Assembly: GCF_018139145.2 (NCBI RefSeq)
Contig: NC_059482.1
Span: forward strand, 6,336,294 to 6,400,293
Reading direction: 5' to 3'
From: Gymnogyps californianus
Lineage: Eukaryota > Chordata > Aves > Accipitriformes > Cathartidae
Length of the DNA stretch: 64,000 nucleotides
The notes beneath the pieces are model-generated. The model searched no databases and had not been told where the DNA came from. It was given only the letters and a program-made list of their open reading frames with translations. The translations under genes were made by a program, and so were the position numbers. Numbering within the stretch: the stretch's first letter is position 1; each line of letters begins with the position of its first letter. Positions 1-12,461 of the stretch are shown here, in pieces.

Positions 1-3000
1 TTGGGGACCAATTCTAAACCTGTAGTCAGGTACTAATAATCTCTCTGAGCTGCTTTTCACAACTAAAATACGGTATGCAATCACCATTCTGTAAAATAGA
101 TGTGGACATATTATATTTGGACATTTGCTATTTGGAAGAAAAAATAAAAAATCGGTTGTGGTCAAAAGGGGAACAAAGAATCTGATCTATTTCCCATCTT
201 TGCTCTGGTGAGAAGAGGTGACAACTGTAGTATCGCAGGTCCCTCTCTGTGGCACCTCCTGAACTGTAATGGTCATCGCAGTGAAAGACAGGAACAGTCT
301 CATTCTCCGCTGTTATTTCTAAGTCACTTGCACCTAGGCAAAATGGTGAAAATGCCCCCCAGGACAGCAGTGACACAGGTTCAGGCTGCTGAGAACAGAA
401 ACAATGTACTTCACTTATTACCTTGAGAATAATTATTCAGGACAGGGGTTAGGTTGGCAAAAGTCTGCACACAACAGTTTCAGAAATCACACCGAAAATG
501 TCTATGGTGCAATCCGAAGAGAGGAAAGATTGACCCTTACTTAATAAAAGCATAAGACAACAACTCGCCTTAAGGTGATCACCTGAAAAAGGTGAAATAG
601 GTTCATAAAAACAAAAAAAATGTTGTATATTCTCTTCCATAAGAAAAATAATTTCTCTCCTAAAAAGGAGCAAAATTTGCAATGAGTCAAATAAATCAAA
701 ATAGTTTTTCAGTGGGGTGATATTGTCTCAAAATTTTGCTTCTCAATAAAATATTTTATGTGTGTTTGTGATCAAAGAGTCACCAGCATCATTAAGTTTT
801 AAGTCATGCCTTATAGTGACCTTGATAAAAAATGTTAAGATCATATAGTATCATAGTTATTCAGTCTTCCATATGGCAACACCTCTGTCTCAGGAATAAG
901 TTTATGACAGTAATATATCTTAGGAAGAGATGTAAGGATGTGCTCTTTACAGAGTATTAGCAAAATTGTGAAGCCAGGACTTCTGTAGAGCACCAAATAT
1001 ATTGTTGACAATTAAATATTTGTCCCCCTCGTTACATACCTGCATGAAATTAACAAAAAATAATTAACTGAGCAGGAATGAGCATTGCAAACTTTCTACA
1101 TTGCCTACTTTCAAAACTGTGCACTACAGATTTGGTGATGTAGTTTAAAAACTTATTTTTGATTATTTATGGTGATCTTGCCTGGCCTCTGCATGAACAC
1201 TACCCCAGAAGTAATCTTGCCTGTCTTAAGGATACTACTCAGAGTGACGCAAGGCATCAGAATCTGGCCCTAAATTAGCTGTATTGGGGAACTGATTCAG
1301 TGTTTTTGAATGCAGACAAGGGGGATCTGGGCTCCTCTAAACTCTGCAAACTAACAGAGCACAGCACTGGTGCTGGTACTGCAGAAGCGCTGCCGGGAGG
1401 AACGGAGGAACCTGTGGGGATTAGAGGTTTTGTGAATTTACTCTTTCTGCAGAAAACTGGCAAAGCTGCGCTGCCTCAAGAAAGTGGTGTTACAAAGCCT
1501 TGCGTGGAGACACCAAAGATTTTTTTTTTAAAATATTTCTATTTCTGAATTAATTAAATTACTGTTAGGATTGATTGTGCTGCTTGCATTAGGATAATAA
1601 GCTAAGACGAACTTGGATATCGCTGGGATCCCTCAGGTGAATAAATGCTTCAGCAACATGCATAGATGTTGCACAGTTTATATGATAATTAATATGCCTT
1701 TTATTTCTCAGTTCTGGCATCTCTGTACTGTTTTATGAAACAGACCTTATTGATTAAGAAAAAGAAGACTTAGAAGAGGAGCAAAGAAGCCCTGTAAATT
1801 CGGAAGCCAGGCATAATTAGTTTGCACAGGTTTTGTTGTTAGAGTTTCGGGTATCAAATCAATAGAGTTAACATTAATAATTAAGGACTTGGATAAATAT
1901 ACCAAGTCCTAGATTAGAGCTTTGAGCTTTAAAATGCTCACATAAAAGGTTTTCCTTAGGCTCTAAATGTTCTAAAGTGCTATAATGTGACTTCTCAGCT
2001 ACAGATACTGTTAAGAAATATCAGGCTACTGTACCAGGAGAGATTTGGATATCTCCAGGTTGGGGACAACCTACTGTATGTGCAGGGAAAGAGTTGGCAT
2101 CACTTTTGCATGGTTTGTCTTTCCTTGGCTGCAACTGGGAAAAAAGAAATGGAAATAAATAATAGCAGACAACAGAAATGTTAGGAATGTTCTTAAGTCA
2201 AGTCGAAGTGGAGAATGTTGCCGGGGGTTTTTTGGTACTTTTTCCTTGTGAAAATACCCTGAACATGGCAGGACATCAGAAAGCCACATGGATTCCAAAG
2301 GATCCACAGGGACAAAGATTAGCCTGGTACCTCCGGCATCCCCCAGCATTGCAGTCCCTCTGCGACTGTCATCCTACAGCTTGCTCGGAACAGAGCAGGG
2401 TGAGCTCCTCCTTTTTCCTAATTCAGTGTGAAGGCAAGTGGACTCCTTACTTTGCTGAGTTTCCTCTTTGTATATCATATGAAGAAACAAAAATAATAAA
2501 AAAAAAGGTATTAGTTTTCTGTCGTGACAGTCTGTAAGTCAGGAATAATGTTAATGCTTCCTCTCCAAGTGGTTTACTTTTCACCATACTATTTTTTAAC
2601 AGATAATCTAAACCAGATGTTTCAGTTTTGGTGTAATTAAGTGGCTTTTTGGGTAAGCTGGCTCACTTCAGATTATCAAAACATATGTATCTCTTACTCC
2701 TTTTGAATCCCTTCTGTTAAGACTTCCATCTGGAAGCACATCCAAACCACTTTTGAGTAACTTACTTTAATTATTATTTGATTTAGCGTACTGACATAAA
2801 CTACCCAAAAAGCCATGCTGTAGAGAGCCTGATAATACACTGACTGACATCACTGGAACATTTTCCATTGGCATCATTCGTACGAAGAGTGCAAAGAATT
2901 TTCTGTAGGACTTGCCTGGAAGGAACATAATATTTCTAATTGCATTAATAGTTGCTAAGTAAGTAGGAAGAAGATGAGCGGGAAGAACACGAAGTATGTG

Positions 3001-3170
3001 TGATAATATGATGATCCACACAGCTATACTGACATGGTAATCTGTGTAGATAAGAAAGAAAACATAGAATATTTTCCTTCTGGAAACACAGGGGATGAAA
3101 TTAGGCTAGACTGCGAAGTCTGCTAGAGGAAAAGGAAAGCTCTGTATGGATGTTGCCCTGTCCATATCAG
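1..3170. other. Non-coding unique sequence, no gene seen
   Basis: This stretch is AT-rich unique DNA. Open frames reach 119 codons at most (2178-2537, + strand) and overlap frames on the other strand, with no recognisable domain and no convincing splice context. The only repeat-like segment I see is at 1231-1272, listed separately. There are short A and T runs but no substantial microsatellite. Confidence 0.6.
1231..1272 (+). repeat. Possible end of an old sauropsid interspersed repeat
   Basis: The segment has a TACTCAGAGTGA-type stretch followed by CAGAATCTGGCCCTAA. From memory this resembles the terminal part of short interspersed elements common in bird, turtle and crocodile genomes, which often end in AGAATCTGGCCC. 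The copy is short and diverged, so chance similarity is possible. No family name is assigned. Confidence 0.35.
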
Positions 3171-3229
3171 TGCAAAGTCAGTCAAATTTTGACTGACTTT
3201 GCAAAGACAGTCAAATATCTGACTTTGCA
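3171..3229. repeat. Nested inverted repeat (near-perfect palindrome plus second hairpin)
   Basis: Positions 3171-3186 read TGCAAAGTCAGTCAAA. Positions 3188-3203 are its exact reverse complement, leaving only T3187 between the arms. The right arm then leads directly into a second inverted repeat: 3200-3210 (TGCAAAGACAG) pairs with 3219-3229 (CTGACTTTGCA) at 10 of 11 positions around an 8-base loop. The same roughly 16-base unit therefore occurs four times in alternating orientation, the last copies shortened or mutated. I recognise no known element here. Templated strand-switching during replication is a plausible origin; a cruciform is a possible structure. Confidence 0.9.
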
Positions 3230-6200
3230 TTGAAGCAACCGGTGAAGACTTACGTGATTCCCCATGCTGGCTGGGCTGCAGGATGGTAACCTCTGCCTGA
3301 TGAGCAGTCTTCCAGCTTCTGCAGCTGGATCTGGAAAAGATCACTCGTTTGCACCTGGAGTTATATGTGTGCTGCTTCGGACTGGAAGCATGGAGCCAAA
3401 CTACAACCAAGACTTCAAAGTGCTATTTATTCTGCTAAATACCTGATAACTGACTTAAAAATATAGTGAGGCTAATGTAGGAATGCATTTAAACAACTTT
3501 ACAAAGGTGCCTGGAAATACTTCTAATTCAGAACTAAAAGGTTGGTGTACCTTTCCTGCGTAGGGATGGGGTGACATTTTTTAAACCTATTGCTTAATAT
3601 TTTGCATTAGTTAGAATATTGCTTCTCATTTCCCAGCAGAAATGATCTTTAATTTGTACAAAATAGTTTTGCTTTCTTTGAAAGAGTAAGAGAGGTCAAA
3701 TTACTGCAGTTGTTATTCTGGAGTGATTCACTCTGGTTTTGTTTATTATGAAAATTGCAAGGAATTTATTTGTTTCTCCCTGCATGCCTGTTTGCAAGTC
3801 ATCTGTTGTGGGCATAGACTTATTGGAGGAAGGTTTTGGAGGCTCACATCACTCCCAGTAGCTCTCATTTCTCATTCCTGTGCAGGCAGTGGCACTGGCT
3901 CCTTCATGTCGTAGCCCAGGTTGTAGGGAGCTCCAAAAGCACAACAGAGCTGTGCAGCAGCTGCCAACGTCGCCAAGATACTGGCAAAAGTTCCAAACTC
4001 AAGGTCTGCAACAGGGCTGGGAAAGATGTTCCAGAAGCTGGTTTCCACTGGGCTGTGGCCTCGCGCGAGTGGTATAAATGAATTAATTAGCCATGTGGTT
4101 CCACCATATTCTTGAGGAGACTTTACTAATTACTTGCATTGTGATTACAGATGGAAAATGTGTTTCAATAAAATTTTGTGTCATTGCAATCTATTAAAAA
4201 GTTGATCAGAAACCAAGAGATATGTCTGCAAGACAGCTTCCTTAGTATTGAAATTGTGTAAATCTGCACGAACTACCCAATGTGAGTAGGCTGTGAGATT
4301 TAACTGGTAGCAACTTTTCATTCAGTGATCACAAAAAACTTTACAACCCCCAAATTAGGCTAGGAATCCCACTACCCAGCCTAATGAGCAAATACTCTCT
4401 TTCTTCAATCTCGGTGTCTCATGGCCTTCCATCGTATGAAAAATAGTAGGAAGGCATTCCTTTCATTAAACAGATAAACCAAAACTAGAGGGAGCAAAAA
4501 TTGGGGCTCTAGGTGTAGGGTTTCACCTTCTTGACTTGTGTAAATAATACATCCACACATTTGCTTCTGCACTGTAATATGTAAATATCACAGTACAATA
4601 TGCATATATTCCACTTAGTTCATCTGTGTCTTCATGGGAAGTTGGATGGAAATGCCAATTCCTACTGTTTTTTGTGGGAATCTCCCCTATGAAGTGCAAC
4701 ACTAAGCCAGAAGGTCAGAGGCTGTGAAGAAGGTAAGCATTGTCTTATCCCGTTCTCTCCCTATTTGCAGTGGTATTTTTTAAACAAAAGTACTTCATGC
4801 AAAAGAAGTCTTTTCTTCATCATCTTGGTAGCAGAATCTGAAAATCCTTCACGAAGGCCACCCAAGCTCAGGGTTTTGAGCAAAGCAAAACAAATGCTTT
4901 GAAAAGGCTGTGCACAGACTGCAAATGGATCACAAAAAACCCCTGTCAGACTTCCAGGCTACATGACAAGTCCAGCAAAACAGTAGCTGTTATCTACAGA
5001 GTTGGGGCAGCACAAGATAGCAGCTGTGAATACTTGTGCAGGAATGGATTTCTTCATGTCAAAGTCTGTTTTTTACGTGCATCTTTATTTCTCATCTGAA
5101 TGTGGTAAAGTTGGAACTAATAATAGTTCCATAACAGCTAGTTTAATTAAAACAATTTAGTGGAGACTTCTAGATGCCTTCTGATATAAAAGATACAATT
5201 TAAACAAAACATTAGACGCTGGTCATTACTATCCCAGCTTAAATTTAGAAGAGTCTGTGGATATTCAGTGGATCTAGGCTCAGCCAGTACACACTGGAAA
5301 TTTCCATTCCAAGCCTTTATTAATTACGTTTGTACAATTTACTTTCATTATCCATATTTTTGACATCAGATTCTTTCACTTATTTGTGCTGTGTATTTTT
5401 ATTATGGATTGTTGGCACCGTAATTCCATATATTATCCGAGTCTATAATTTTGGCTTGAATTAGTTTTTTATATACTGTATTTTAATGGTAAAACTTAAT
5501 CACAAATCCACAGTGGACAGAACTGGCACTCTCAGCCTGCTTCTAACTTCAGCTCTGTACTTTACGTTAAGGAGAGTGAGCCAAATGCTCAATGGCACAC
5601 GATTGTAGCCTGTGTGCGAGGTTGTGGTGGGATCAAGCGACCTGGTTATTAGTCCCTGATGCTGGTCTCTGTGGGTCTAGGATCTGCCAAACCCAACGAG
5701 GAGAACAGCGTAAGCAATGGTCAGTGAGGAGGCAGGGACGCAGCATCCTCTGGCTGTACCTACCACACCTCCCCTCTTCCTGAAAGACAAGAGGGGAAAA
5801 GGAGTGCTGGAGTTTGCTGTATTGGTTCTGTGCTGGCTGGAGACTCCTCTGTACAGCAGAACGACAAAGAGAAGAGGGGAAAAAAAGAAATGGGCCTTTT
5901 TTTCTTGGGGTGAATAGACACTCAGTCCCATACAAAATTGATTTTCCTTTTGGTTTTATGCTGTTGTTATACCGTTGGCTTCTGTGGAGTTACTGCTGAT
6001 TCACGTTGGCATAAAGGGAGGATTAAGCCTATGATGTATTAAACTTAAGGGTCAGAAGCACTTGTAAATCACACTTCTGATGTCTCCTGTTTGTCCACAG
6101 AAGAGTTACTCATGGGCAGCAGCAGTGCAGACAGCCCTGCCTGACCTAACCCTTACTTTGCCACAGCAGTTTAGACTGGGAAAGAAACTCTGCTGTACGC

Positions 6201-6834
6201 ACTCACTCTTTGACCTCTCAGATGAGTCTTAATTCCTTCCGACTTCTTAACTTGCAATGATTAAGTTATTTCATGTATTTTTGACCAAATCCTCTTTGAC
6301 AAACATAACTATTTTGGCAAAATCATTCGGATTTTCCTCGTAGCATTGGTCTAACAGAGTTCAGTACAACTATTTGAGTAAGGAAGGGAGCTTTGGAAGC
6401 TTTGTACTCCCTAAAGTATTTGAATAAGCAATATTTTCCAGCTGAAATAATGTGCAGCAACCTGTTTAAGATGATGTATTTGCAATTAACCCCTAGTTGA
6501 TAGCTCCTGATGCAAAACAACCTCTTTTTAACAGTGCTCTGTATAGTTATTTTATGATAGCAAAAAAATTGTTTTCTTGCGGAAGCATGGTGGTTGAATA
6601 TGTTTGGAATGTTTGGAAATGAACTGCTCATCCCTGATAACCCACCACCTCTCAGAATCTTACCAAAATAGTAAAAAATAACTTTGTCTGGATGATTGCT
6701 TTGGCTGTGTTCAGAATCCTCCCCGGAGCTTGTTGCTGCAGTATCAATGTATCAGATGAATCGATGCTGTCGGTGCAATAATTTTAGGCAGAAGACAAAA
6801 CCACTTCAAAGACTATAATGACTTGAGAGTTTGT
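3230..6834. other. Non-coding unique sequence, no gene seen
   Basis: No recognisable gene or dispersed repeat. Overlapping open frames at 3836-4081 and 3880-4077 (+) and at 5633-5935 and 5677-5931 (-) sit in locally GC-richer DNA and show no domain. A donor-like AAG/GTAAGC occurs at about 4732, but nothing coding-like lies upstream. A short inverted repeat GGAACTA...TAGTTCC lies near 5112-5129. Confidence 0.6.
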
Positions 6835-7020
6835 CAATAAGATGTCTTAATGTTTTTGACAACACCCATTTTGTTGACACAGTGGGTGAGGAAGCCTGAC
6901 ATCATTTATTGTGTCAAGTGAACAGATTTAGCTGCTGGTGAACCACATGGTAAATTACACTTTTCTCCCTTCCTGTTTGTTTGAGCTATCAATCCTGTTT
7001 TCCTTTTGGAAGCTGATGAT
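6835..7020. other. Candidate conserved non-coding element
   Basis: This unique block is rich in clustered motifs. There are two TTGACA-type motifs (TTTTTGACAACACCC and TGTTGACACAGTGGG), a CACCCA...TGGGTG inverted pair, and TGACATCATTTATTGTGTCAA. Its texture resembles vertebrate conserved enhancers, with no low complexity and no open frame. Conservation has not been tested; this is an inference from appearance. Confidence 0.25.
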
Positions 7021-8570
7021 TACTTTTTTTTCCCCCATCAACTAAAAGACAATTTCATTATTTCTCAGGAAAGAAAAGGAGTGTAATTTCTGAATTCCTC
7101 TGGAAGGAGTCTCTGAAGTGTCATTAATTCATATTTAGCAAACTAGTTGAATAAGATATCCCATCCCATTGCTGAAAGAAAAAGTGAGGTAGCTTTATTT
7201 ATAAGCATGGATCTTTTATAAGCTGAAATCTCTTTTACCATGCAAGGCAAGTTCCCAGCTAATTTAAAACATTTAAAGTTATGCAAAACCACTTAGAGAG
7301 TTGAAAAATATGTAAAGATATGTAAAGACACTAAGTATCTTGTTCACTACTATAATAACAGAAAAATCAAGACCATGTTTTGACTTGGGATTTTATCTTT
7401 AGAGCTCTTTGCAGAGAGGCTTTTTTCTATACCTGTGTGTGGGTTCAAGTTTCTTCAAATGTTTTCCCTTCTTGTCTACTTAATCCTTATAAACTTTGAT
7501 AGTCTTTCATAATGATTAATATTATTCATACAGGGAAGTCCATAAAGATTGTTGTTCATCAGTATTTGTCTTCAAACTTTGAAGTCTCCTAATTGCATGA
7601 AGATAGATACATTAAACAATTACCTAAATGCTCAAAAGAGAAAGAACAAAGGAAATAAGGAATGATGTAATTCTCGAGGGAATCGCGTTTCTCTCTCCAG
7701 GAGGAAGCTGTTCTCTTAAAGTTGGCACAACTATTGGGATGCTCAGCTGTCACTTTCTTCTCACATTTATTCTGAATGAACACAATCCATCCATCAGTGC
7801 TTAAGGAGTTTTCTAACAGTACATTGACCTTGAATGTGGCACATTGATTTTCAGTAACGCATCGCAAATAGGGTCGTTACTGAGTCATCCAGCAGTGGAT
7901 GTGATTGGGAACAGATTTCTGAAATTCCAATACTGTGCCACCTGCCTCGGATGATGGATCATTCTAGTGCTCCCCATCAATCCTCACCTCCCGCTAAAAA
8001 ATGTGACACCTGTATGAAATTTATCATTATATACAACACAAGGCAAAACCAAACTGTTACAGTGGGGGCTTTTCGACAGCCTCCACTCCTCTTGTAAGGA
8101 TGGTTTACAGTGGCATTTATTTAAAGAGGTGCTTCTTTTAAAAGGGCCGGGTGGCAATGGTGACAGAGATGTAAGCACTATAGGGAATTAATGCTGCAAC
8201 TGGGACTGAGCAATAGATAAAAACAGTCTGGATCTTAAGCTGTTAGAGGTTAACACTAGATCAATTAGGATGATTGTTCTGTAGATTGTAATGGACAAAT
8301 GCACGTATACAAAAAGGGCATTAGTGAAATTGGGGAGGAAGAACAAATAGAAATTAACTGATGTTAAAGTAAAAATCAAACTGGGAAAGATTTTGTGTTC
8401 TTCTAAAATGCCTGACAGTCTCACTGAAGCTGGGAAAGGGATCTTTCAAAATGATTCTCTAAAAGTACAATTGAAAGAAAGGTGCTTGCATTTCTTCTGG
8501 AGTTTGGAAGGGTCAAGTAAATTAATTACTTTTTCCCCCCATTATGCATACAAATGAAAGAGTAAGAACA
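7021..8570. other. Non-coding unique sequence, no gene seen
   Basis: AT-rich unique DNA. Open frames on the minus strand (7589-7867, 7984-8178, 8188-8424) lack any recognisable domain. A short direct duplication of ATATGTAAAG occurs at about 7309-7328. No dispersed repeat recognised. Confidence 0.6.
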
Positions 8571-8640
8571 AAGGCCTGGATCCTCAGTTTTTAGGTCCCT
8601 GATGTCCACTGAGATCAAGAAGGATTTGGATACCCTTTAG
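8571..8640. repeat. Old palindromic interspersed repeat copy (sauropsid type)
   Basis: The left half (GGCCTGGATCCTCAG, then TTTAGGTCCCTGATGTCCACTGA) and right half (GATCAAGAAGGATTTGGATACC) resemble a palindromic element recalled from bird, turtle and crocodile genomes. Its consensus runs GATCCTCA...TTTAGG...CTCCCATTGA/TCAATGGGAG...CCTAAATACC. This copy is diverged and its palindrome is partly lost. It is probably an ancient non-autonomous element; no family name is assigned. Confidence 0.5.
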
Positions 8641-9999
8641 ATTTCAGGTTTATGACTTCTGAAGCAGTAAAGGAGGAATAATACTTCCTTTTCTTGAAAC
8701 TGGCATTTGTTTTGGGTATAGTGGTTCTGTAACCAAGCTGATGCATCGATGTTTGTTTTTTCATTTAAAATGGTTAAGAATTAACTACTGCATTGAGAAG
8801 GCTGGGAGAATAAATGGCCTGGTGGCTTGTAAAGTGGCAAATTTTACATTCCTCCTTATTTCACTCAGTTGCAGCTGATGCTAAGAATCTTGAAAAGAAC
8901 TCAATTAAATAGCCTGTTAATTTATTCTCTCTCTGCCTGTGGGTAATTTTGCAATGATTTTATTAAAAATATGTATAATATATACTCCACAAGCAGAATA
9001 AAACCTGATACCAGAATAGGAAATAACCATCTGAAAATGAAATCAAGTTGATAATATTTCTTTACTAGGTATTATTGCTCCTCTCTAATGTCTAGTTCCT
9101 AGTTAAATCAAGAGGGCCTTACTGGCCAAAGTACAATACAGTCAGGCTATTATGCACCACTATGGAAAGAGTTAGTATCTATTTTGCAACTGCTTTATAG
9201 CAAAACACATATGTCTTGCTCCTCTTTAATACCAGCTTCAGCGTATCTGCTGGTCACTGTAGGGGCACTGGATGTTTGAGCAAGTTCTCCGCATCTTTGG
9301 GGCTTTACTTCAGTCTTGGTCCAACCTTCTTGGAGTGCATGGGGTGGTCACCTCAAGGTGGTCAGTCATTATTGGGCAAAATAAGCCCTGAGCATGCACC
9401 CAGAGACTGCCAGTCAGCGAGCGTGGACCCTGGAGTACTGGAGTCAGATGCTGCTTGTGAGACACACGTCTTATCAGGAGTGATGTCCTGTTTGACACTG
9501 ATGGATTTTTTCAGGTATGGACCCTAAACATCATCATCATCTAAATGGGGGTGATAACAGAGAGGTCCTCCTTTTTCAAAGGATAGTAGCTTTTGGGCTG
9601 GATATGAAGAAACTTTTTGTGACATTGCTACAAGTTCTGATGATGTTGAAGGGCTATATGTATATCTAAAATCTTTGTAAGATCTTCTTTGCTTCTTCCA
9701 GCCTACTTATGTTGCCCTCTTCCTCCAGCTTTTTTCTGAAAAAAAAATGTTACAGTTATTTGGGACACAACTACGTACTCCAATTAAGTATTAGGCAAGC
9801 CATCCAGCATCTTTAGGTATCATGTGGCATGTAGCTCCAAGGTATGCATCTTCTAGAAACACTGCGGTCTCTAGTTAAACAGGTAAATTGACCTGTGCTC
9901 CTTGCTAAATCTCTCAATAAGCCACAATTATTTTAAGCATGAGAGAAGACAAAATAAAGAGAAAATACAGTCCTGCTGCTAGGGAGAGAAACAAGGAGC
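8641..9999. other. Non-coding unique sequence with one conserved-looking block
   Basis: No gene is seen. The part at 8795-8990 has an enhancer-like texture: TTTATTTCACTCAGTTGCAGCTGATGC, CAATTAAATAG, GTTAATTTATTC and a purine/pyrimidine-balanced context. That impression is untested. An open frame of 103 codons at 9216-9527 (+) overlaps one on the other strand and has no recognisable domain. Confidence 0.45.
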
Positions 10000-10112
10000 C
10001 TGTGACTCAGTCTACTCCTAGCTCTGTTGTAAACGTCACATACAGCCTTGGACATCTCACTTAGTCTCATCGTATCTCAGATTTCTCATCAGTAGAACTG
10101 GCATCATAAAAT
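10000..10112 (+). mobile_element. MIR SINE fragment
   Basis: The order of motifs follows the MIR core and 3' part: CTCCTAGCTCTGTTG, CCTTGGACATCTCACTTAG, TCTCAGATTTCTCATCAGTAGAACTGG, CATCATAAAATG. These correspond to the familiar MIR run 'gctctgcc ... cttgggcaagtcactta ... tcagtttcctcatctgtaaaatgg ... ataata'. Divergence is high, as expected for this ancient amniote tRNA-derived family. It is a fossil and cannot move. Confidence 0.6.
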
Positions 10113-11194
10113 GTGCTATTGTCAAATAGGTCGATTGAGGTTTAACACACAGCAGTGAATCAAAAATAAAGCACAGCAGGGAAAGCAGACATCATCTGAG
10201 CAGAGCCCAAGACACAGAAATCTGGTCTGGATTTTAGAAATTATTTGGGGGGAAGAGGGAAGTTTCAGAAGTGGGACTTCAGTTCTGGGTTTTGGACCTA
10301 CCAAACCTCTTGTGTAAACAGCCATTTTCTGTGGGATGGCTGCTGGAACCTCACCTACTTGGGTAGAACGTGGCCGCAAGGAGGGAGAGGTCATCAGCAA
10401 GGTTCAGATCCATACCTTGAGTTTTTCAGAGCGTGAGGGTTCTGGATGCTCGCTTCTGGGTTTTGGCCCACCTCCGGTTCAATATAGGTTAGTGTGTGTG
10501 CACTTCACTGTAGCAATTACCTTTGAATGCTACTAAAGATATTATTACCTTAGTCTAATTATACGTTAATTGCCTGAGAGAACTCACTTTGACTGATCCG
10601 AATATTAAAATATATAGTTTATTGAAACAAAAACCCAAAGTATGTGCTGATGTCAGGCTCAGCCGTCTGTAGACTATGCTGGAGGATGATAACTTGGTGA
10701 GAATTAAAGAATTACCTATACCATAGTAGCGATGAAATATTTCAGGTCTGCTCTAATTAGAAAGCCAGCCTGAAGCGAGTTCCTTTAAGCCCTAAAACCA
10801 CCTCAGACCTTCTCTTATCTTTAGCAAAACAAACTCGCATTTTAGAAAAGGGAAGAGCATTTTTGGTGGTGGTATTTACTGCATGCACTTGACTTACTCC
10901 CTCAGGTTAGTTCCTGTGCAGAGGTGGCAGGAGCGTGGCACGCGCCGGCCAGGCAGTCAGTGAGCACAAGCCCTACGGCCCCGCGAGCTGGGGTGGCCAA
11001 GGGATGCCCATACCACCCCTTCTGCTGCCTCTGCTTCGGGGTGAATATTTTGGGGAAAGGGGCAGGAAGGGAGCCAGTGTGCGTCCTTATCTGTTGTCAC
11101 TAAAGCCCCTGAGCTCTTCTCTCTGATCAGCAGAGGCGGGGGAAAAAAGCCACGAATAGGGAGAGAAGATAGAGCTAGGTTGCAGGGGTTTATT
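10113..11194. other. Non-coding unique sequence, no gene seen
   Basis: No supported gene. The GC-richer part at about 10930-11060 contains several CpGs and a 63-codon frame without a recognisable domain. No repeats recognised between the two MIR fragments. Confidence 0.55.
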
Positions 11195-11305
11195 TTGAGC
11201 TAAGTATTTAACCTCTCGGTGTCTGACTACTGTAAAACCATATTTAGAATTGTAAAAGAGATTATAATCATGCTTACTATTCATCTGGGATGTTGCGAGT
11301 TTCAA
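11195..11305 (+). mobile_element. MIR SINE fragment (3' half)
   Basis: TAAGTATTTAACCTCTCGGTGTCTGA is followed by TGTAAAAGAGATTATAATCATGCTTACTATTCATCTGGGATGTTGCGAG. This parallels the MIR 3' half: 'aagttacttaacctctctgtgcctca ... tgtaaaatggggataataatagtacctacctcatagggttgttgtgagg'. Several small indels and many substitutions show that it is an old copy. Confidence 0.6.
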
Positions 11306-12461
11306 TTTTTGTGTTACAGAGTACTGTGACCTCCTCAGATAAGTGTTGCTATAAATCTAAAAGATACAGATCATTAGAAGAGCTAGTGGAAGATGTTTTA
11401 TTTGAGATAGTTTGAATATACTTCTGCATGTATTTTATAAAGACATGCATTTGTTTGAACTCTGGATATCAGAATTATGTGAAAACAAATACAGTTGATG
11501 TACTAATATAAACCTGGTTTAGTTTTTCAGAAAGCAATTCATTGTCTGTATATTTTTCCCAGGCACGTTTTGCATATATCTCTGGTCATTCTAAACAAAC
11601 AGCAGAATTTTCTCTCAGCAAAAGTAAAAGCCATGAATACTAGAAGAATTAAGTTGATAATTGAATAATAAGTCTCATTTTTCAGGGCTATATAAGTCAA
11701 GCAGTTGAATTCCCTCAAGTCTGAAAGACTATGTCAACACAAGAAAATGTTTTAAAGTTAAATTTTATTTGATTTTTTTATTCAGTTCTACAAGTTACAC
11801 TGTTAGGCCAGTGATGTCAAAGAGACAGTGCTCACAGTTTACTTCTTGGTCTGCAAATGACTGTTTCTTGTGCTGTGAATGTGTCTTAATATCCTAATAC
11901 ATTTTAATGCATCTTAATACCCCAAATATTACAGACTGTGATACAATTTTCTTCCTTTCCTTGGGAGCTTCTTCCCCGAATTCATCGGGACTCCAGCAGC
12001 GAGCGCGTGCCCCTGAACGTTTGTAGTGTTGCAGCTTGGCGAGTGCTGTTTCACAGCTAGCTCTTGACGGAGGGCAGCAGCACTGGAGTGATGGTCTCTC
12101 AATGTCCCCCTTCTGCACAAACCTTCTGTTTGCAGCAGAGCGGCAGCAACATGGAAATAATTACCAGACCTCTCTGCGTTACTCATCTTCAGCTGTACGG
12201 AAGGAACATGTCTGAGTAGGAACAGAAAATCATGCTGGCTGTCAGAGGGGTGTGAGGTGGGAAGGGGATAAGGACCCTTAGGAAGCCCTGGCCACCAGCT
12301 CTCCTTACTGGAGCAAGAAAGAGAAACTACCGTTCATGTACATAGACATGTGAATGCTATTGCAGGAGCAAAGCTGTTTTAAAACATTTGTTGCCTGAGT
12401 TGGGCTGTTTTAAGCTCAGTGCATCTTCCCTGCCATGCCTCCCCACTCTCACAGTGAATAA
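11306..12461. other. Non-coding unique sequence, no gene seen
   Basis: AT-rich up to about 11940, then moderately GC-rich to about 12300. Minus-strand open frames at 11894-12118 and 11929-12186 overlap each other in different frames and show no domain. Nothing else recognised. Confidence 0.6.

Noticed and set aside
4620..4736. Possible exon ending at AAG/GTAAGC
   Set aside because: The donor is good but the upstream acceptor is poor and no coding-like frame lies between.
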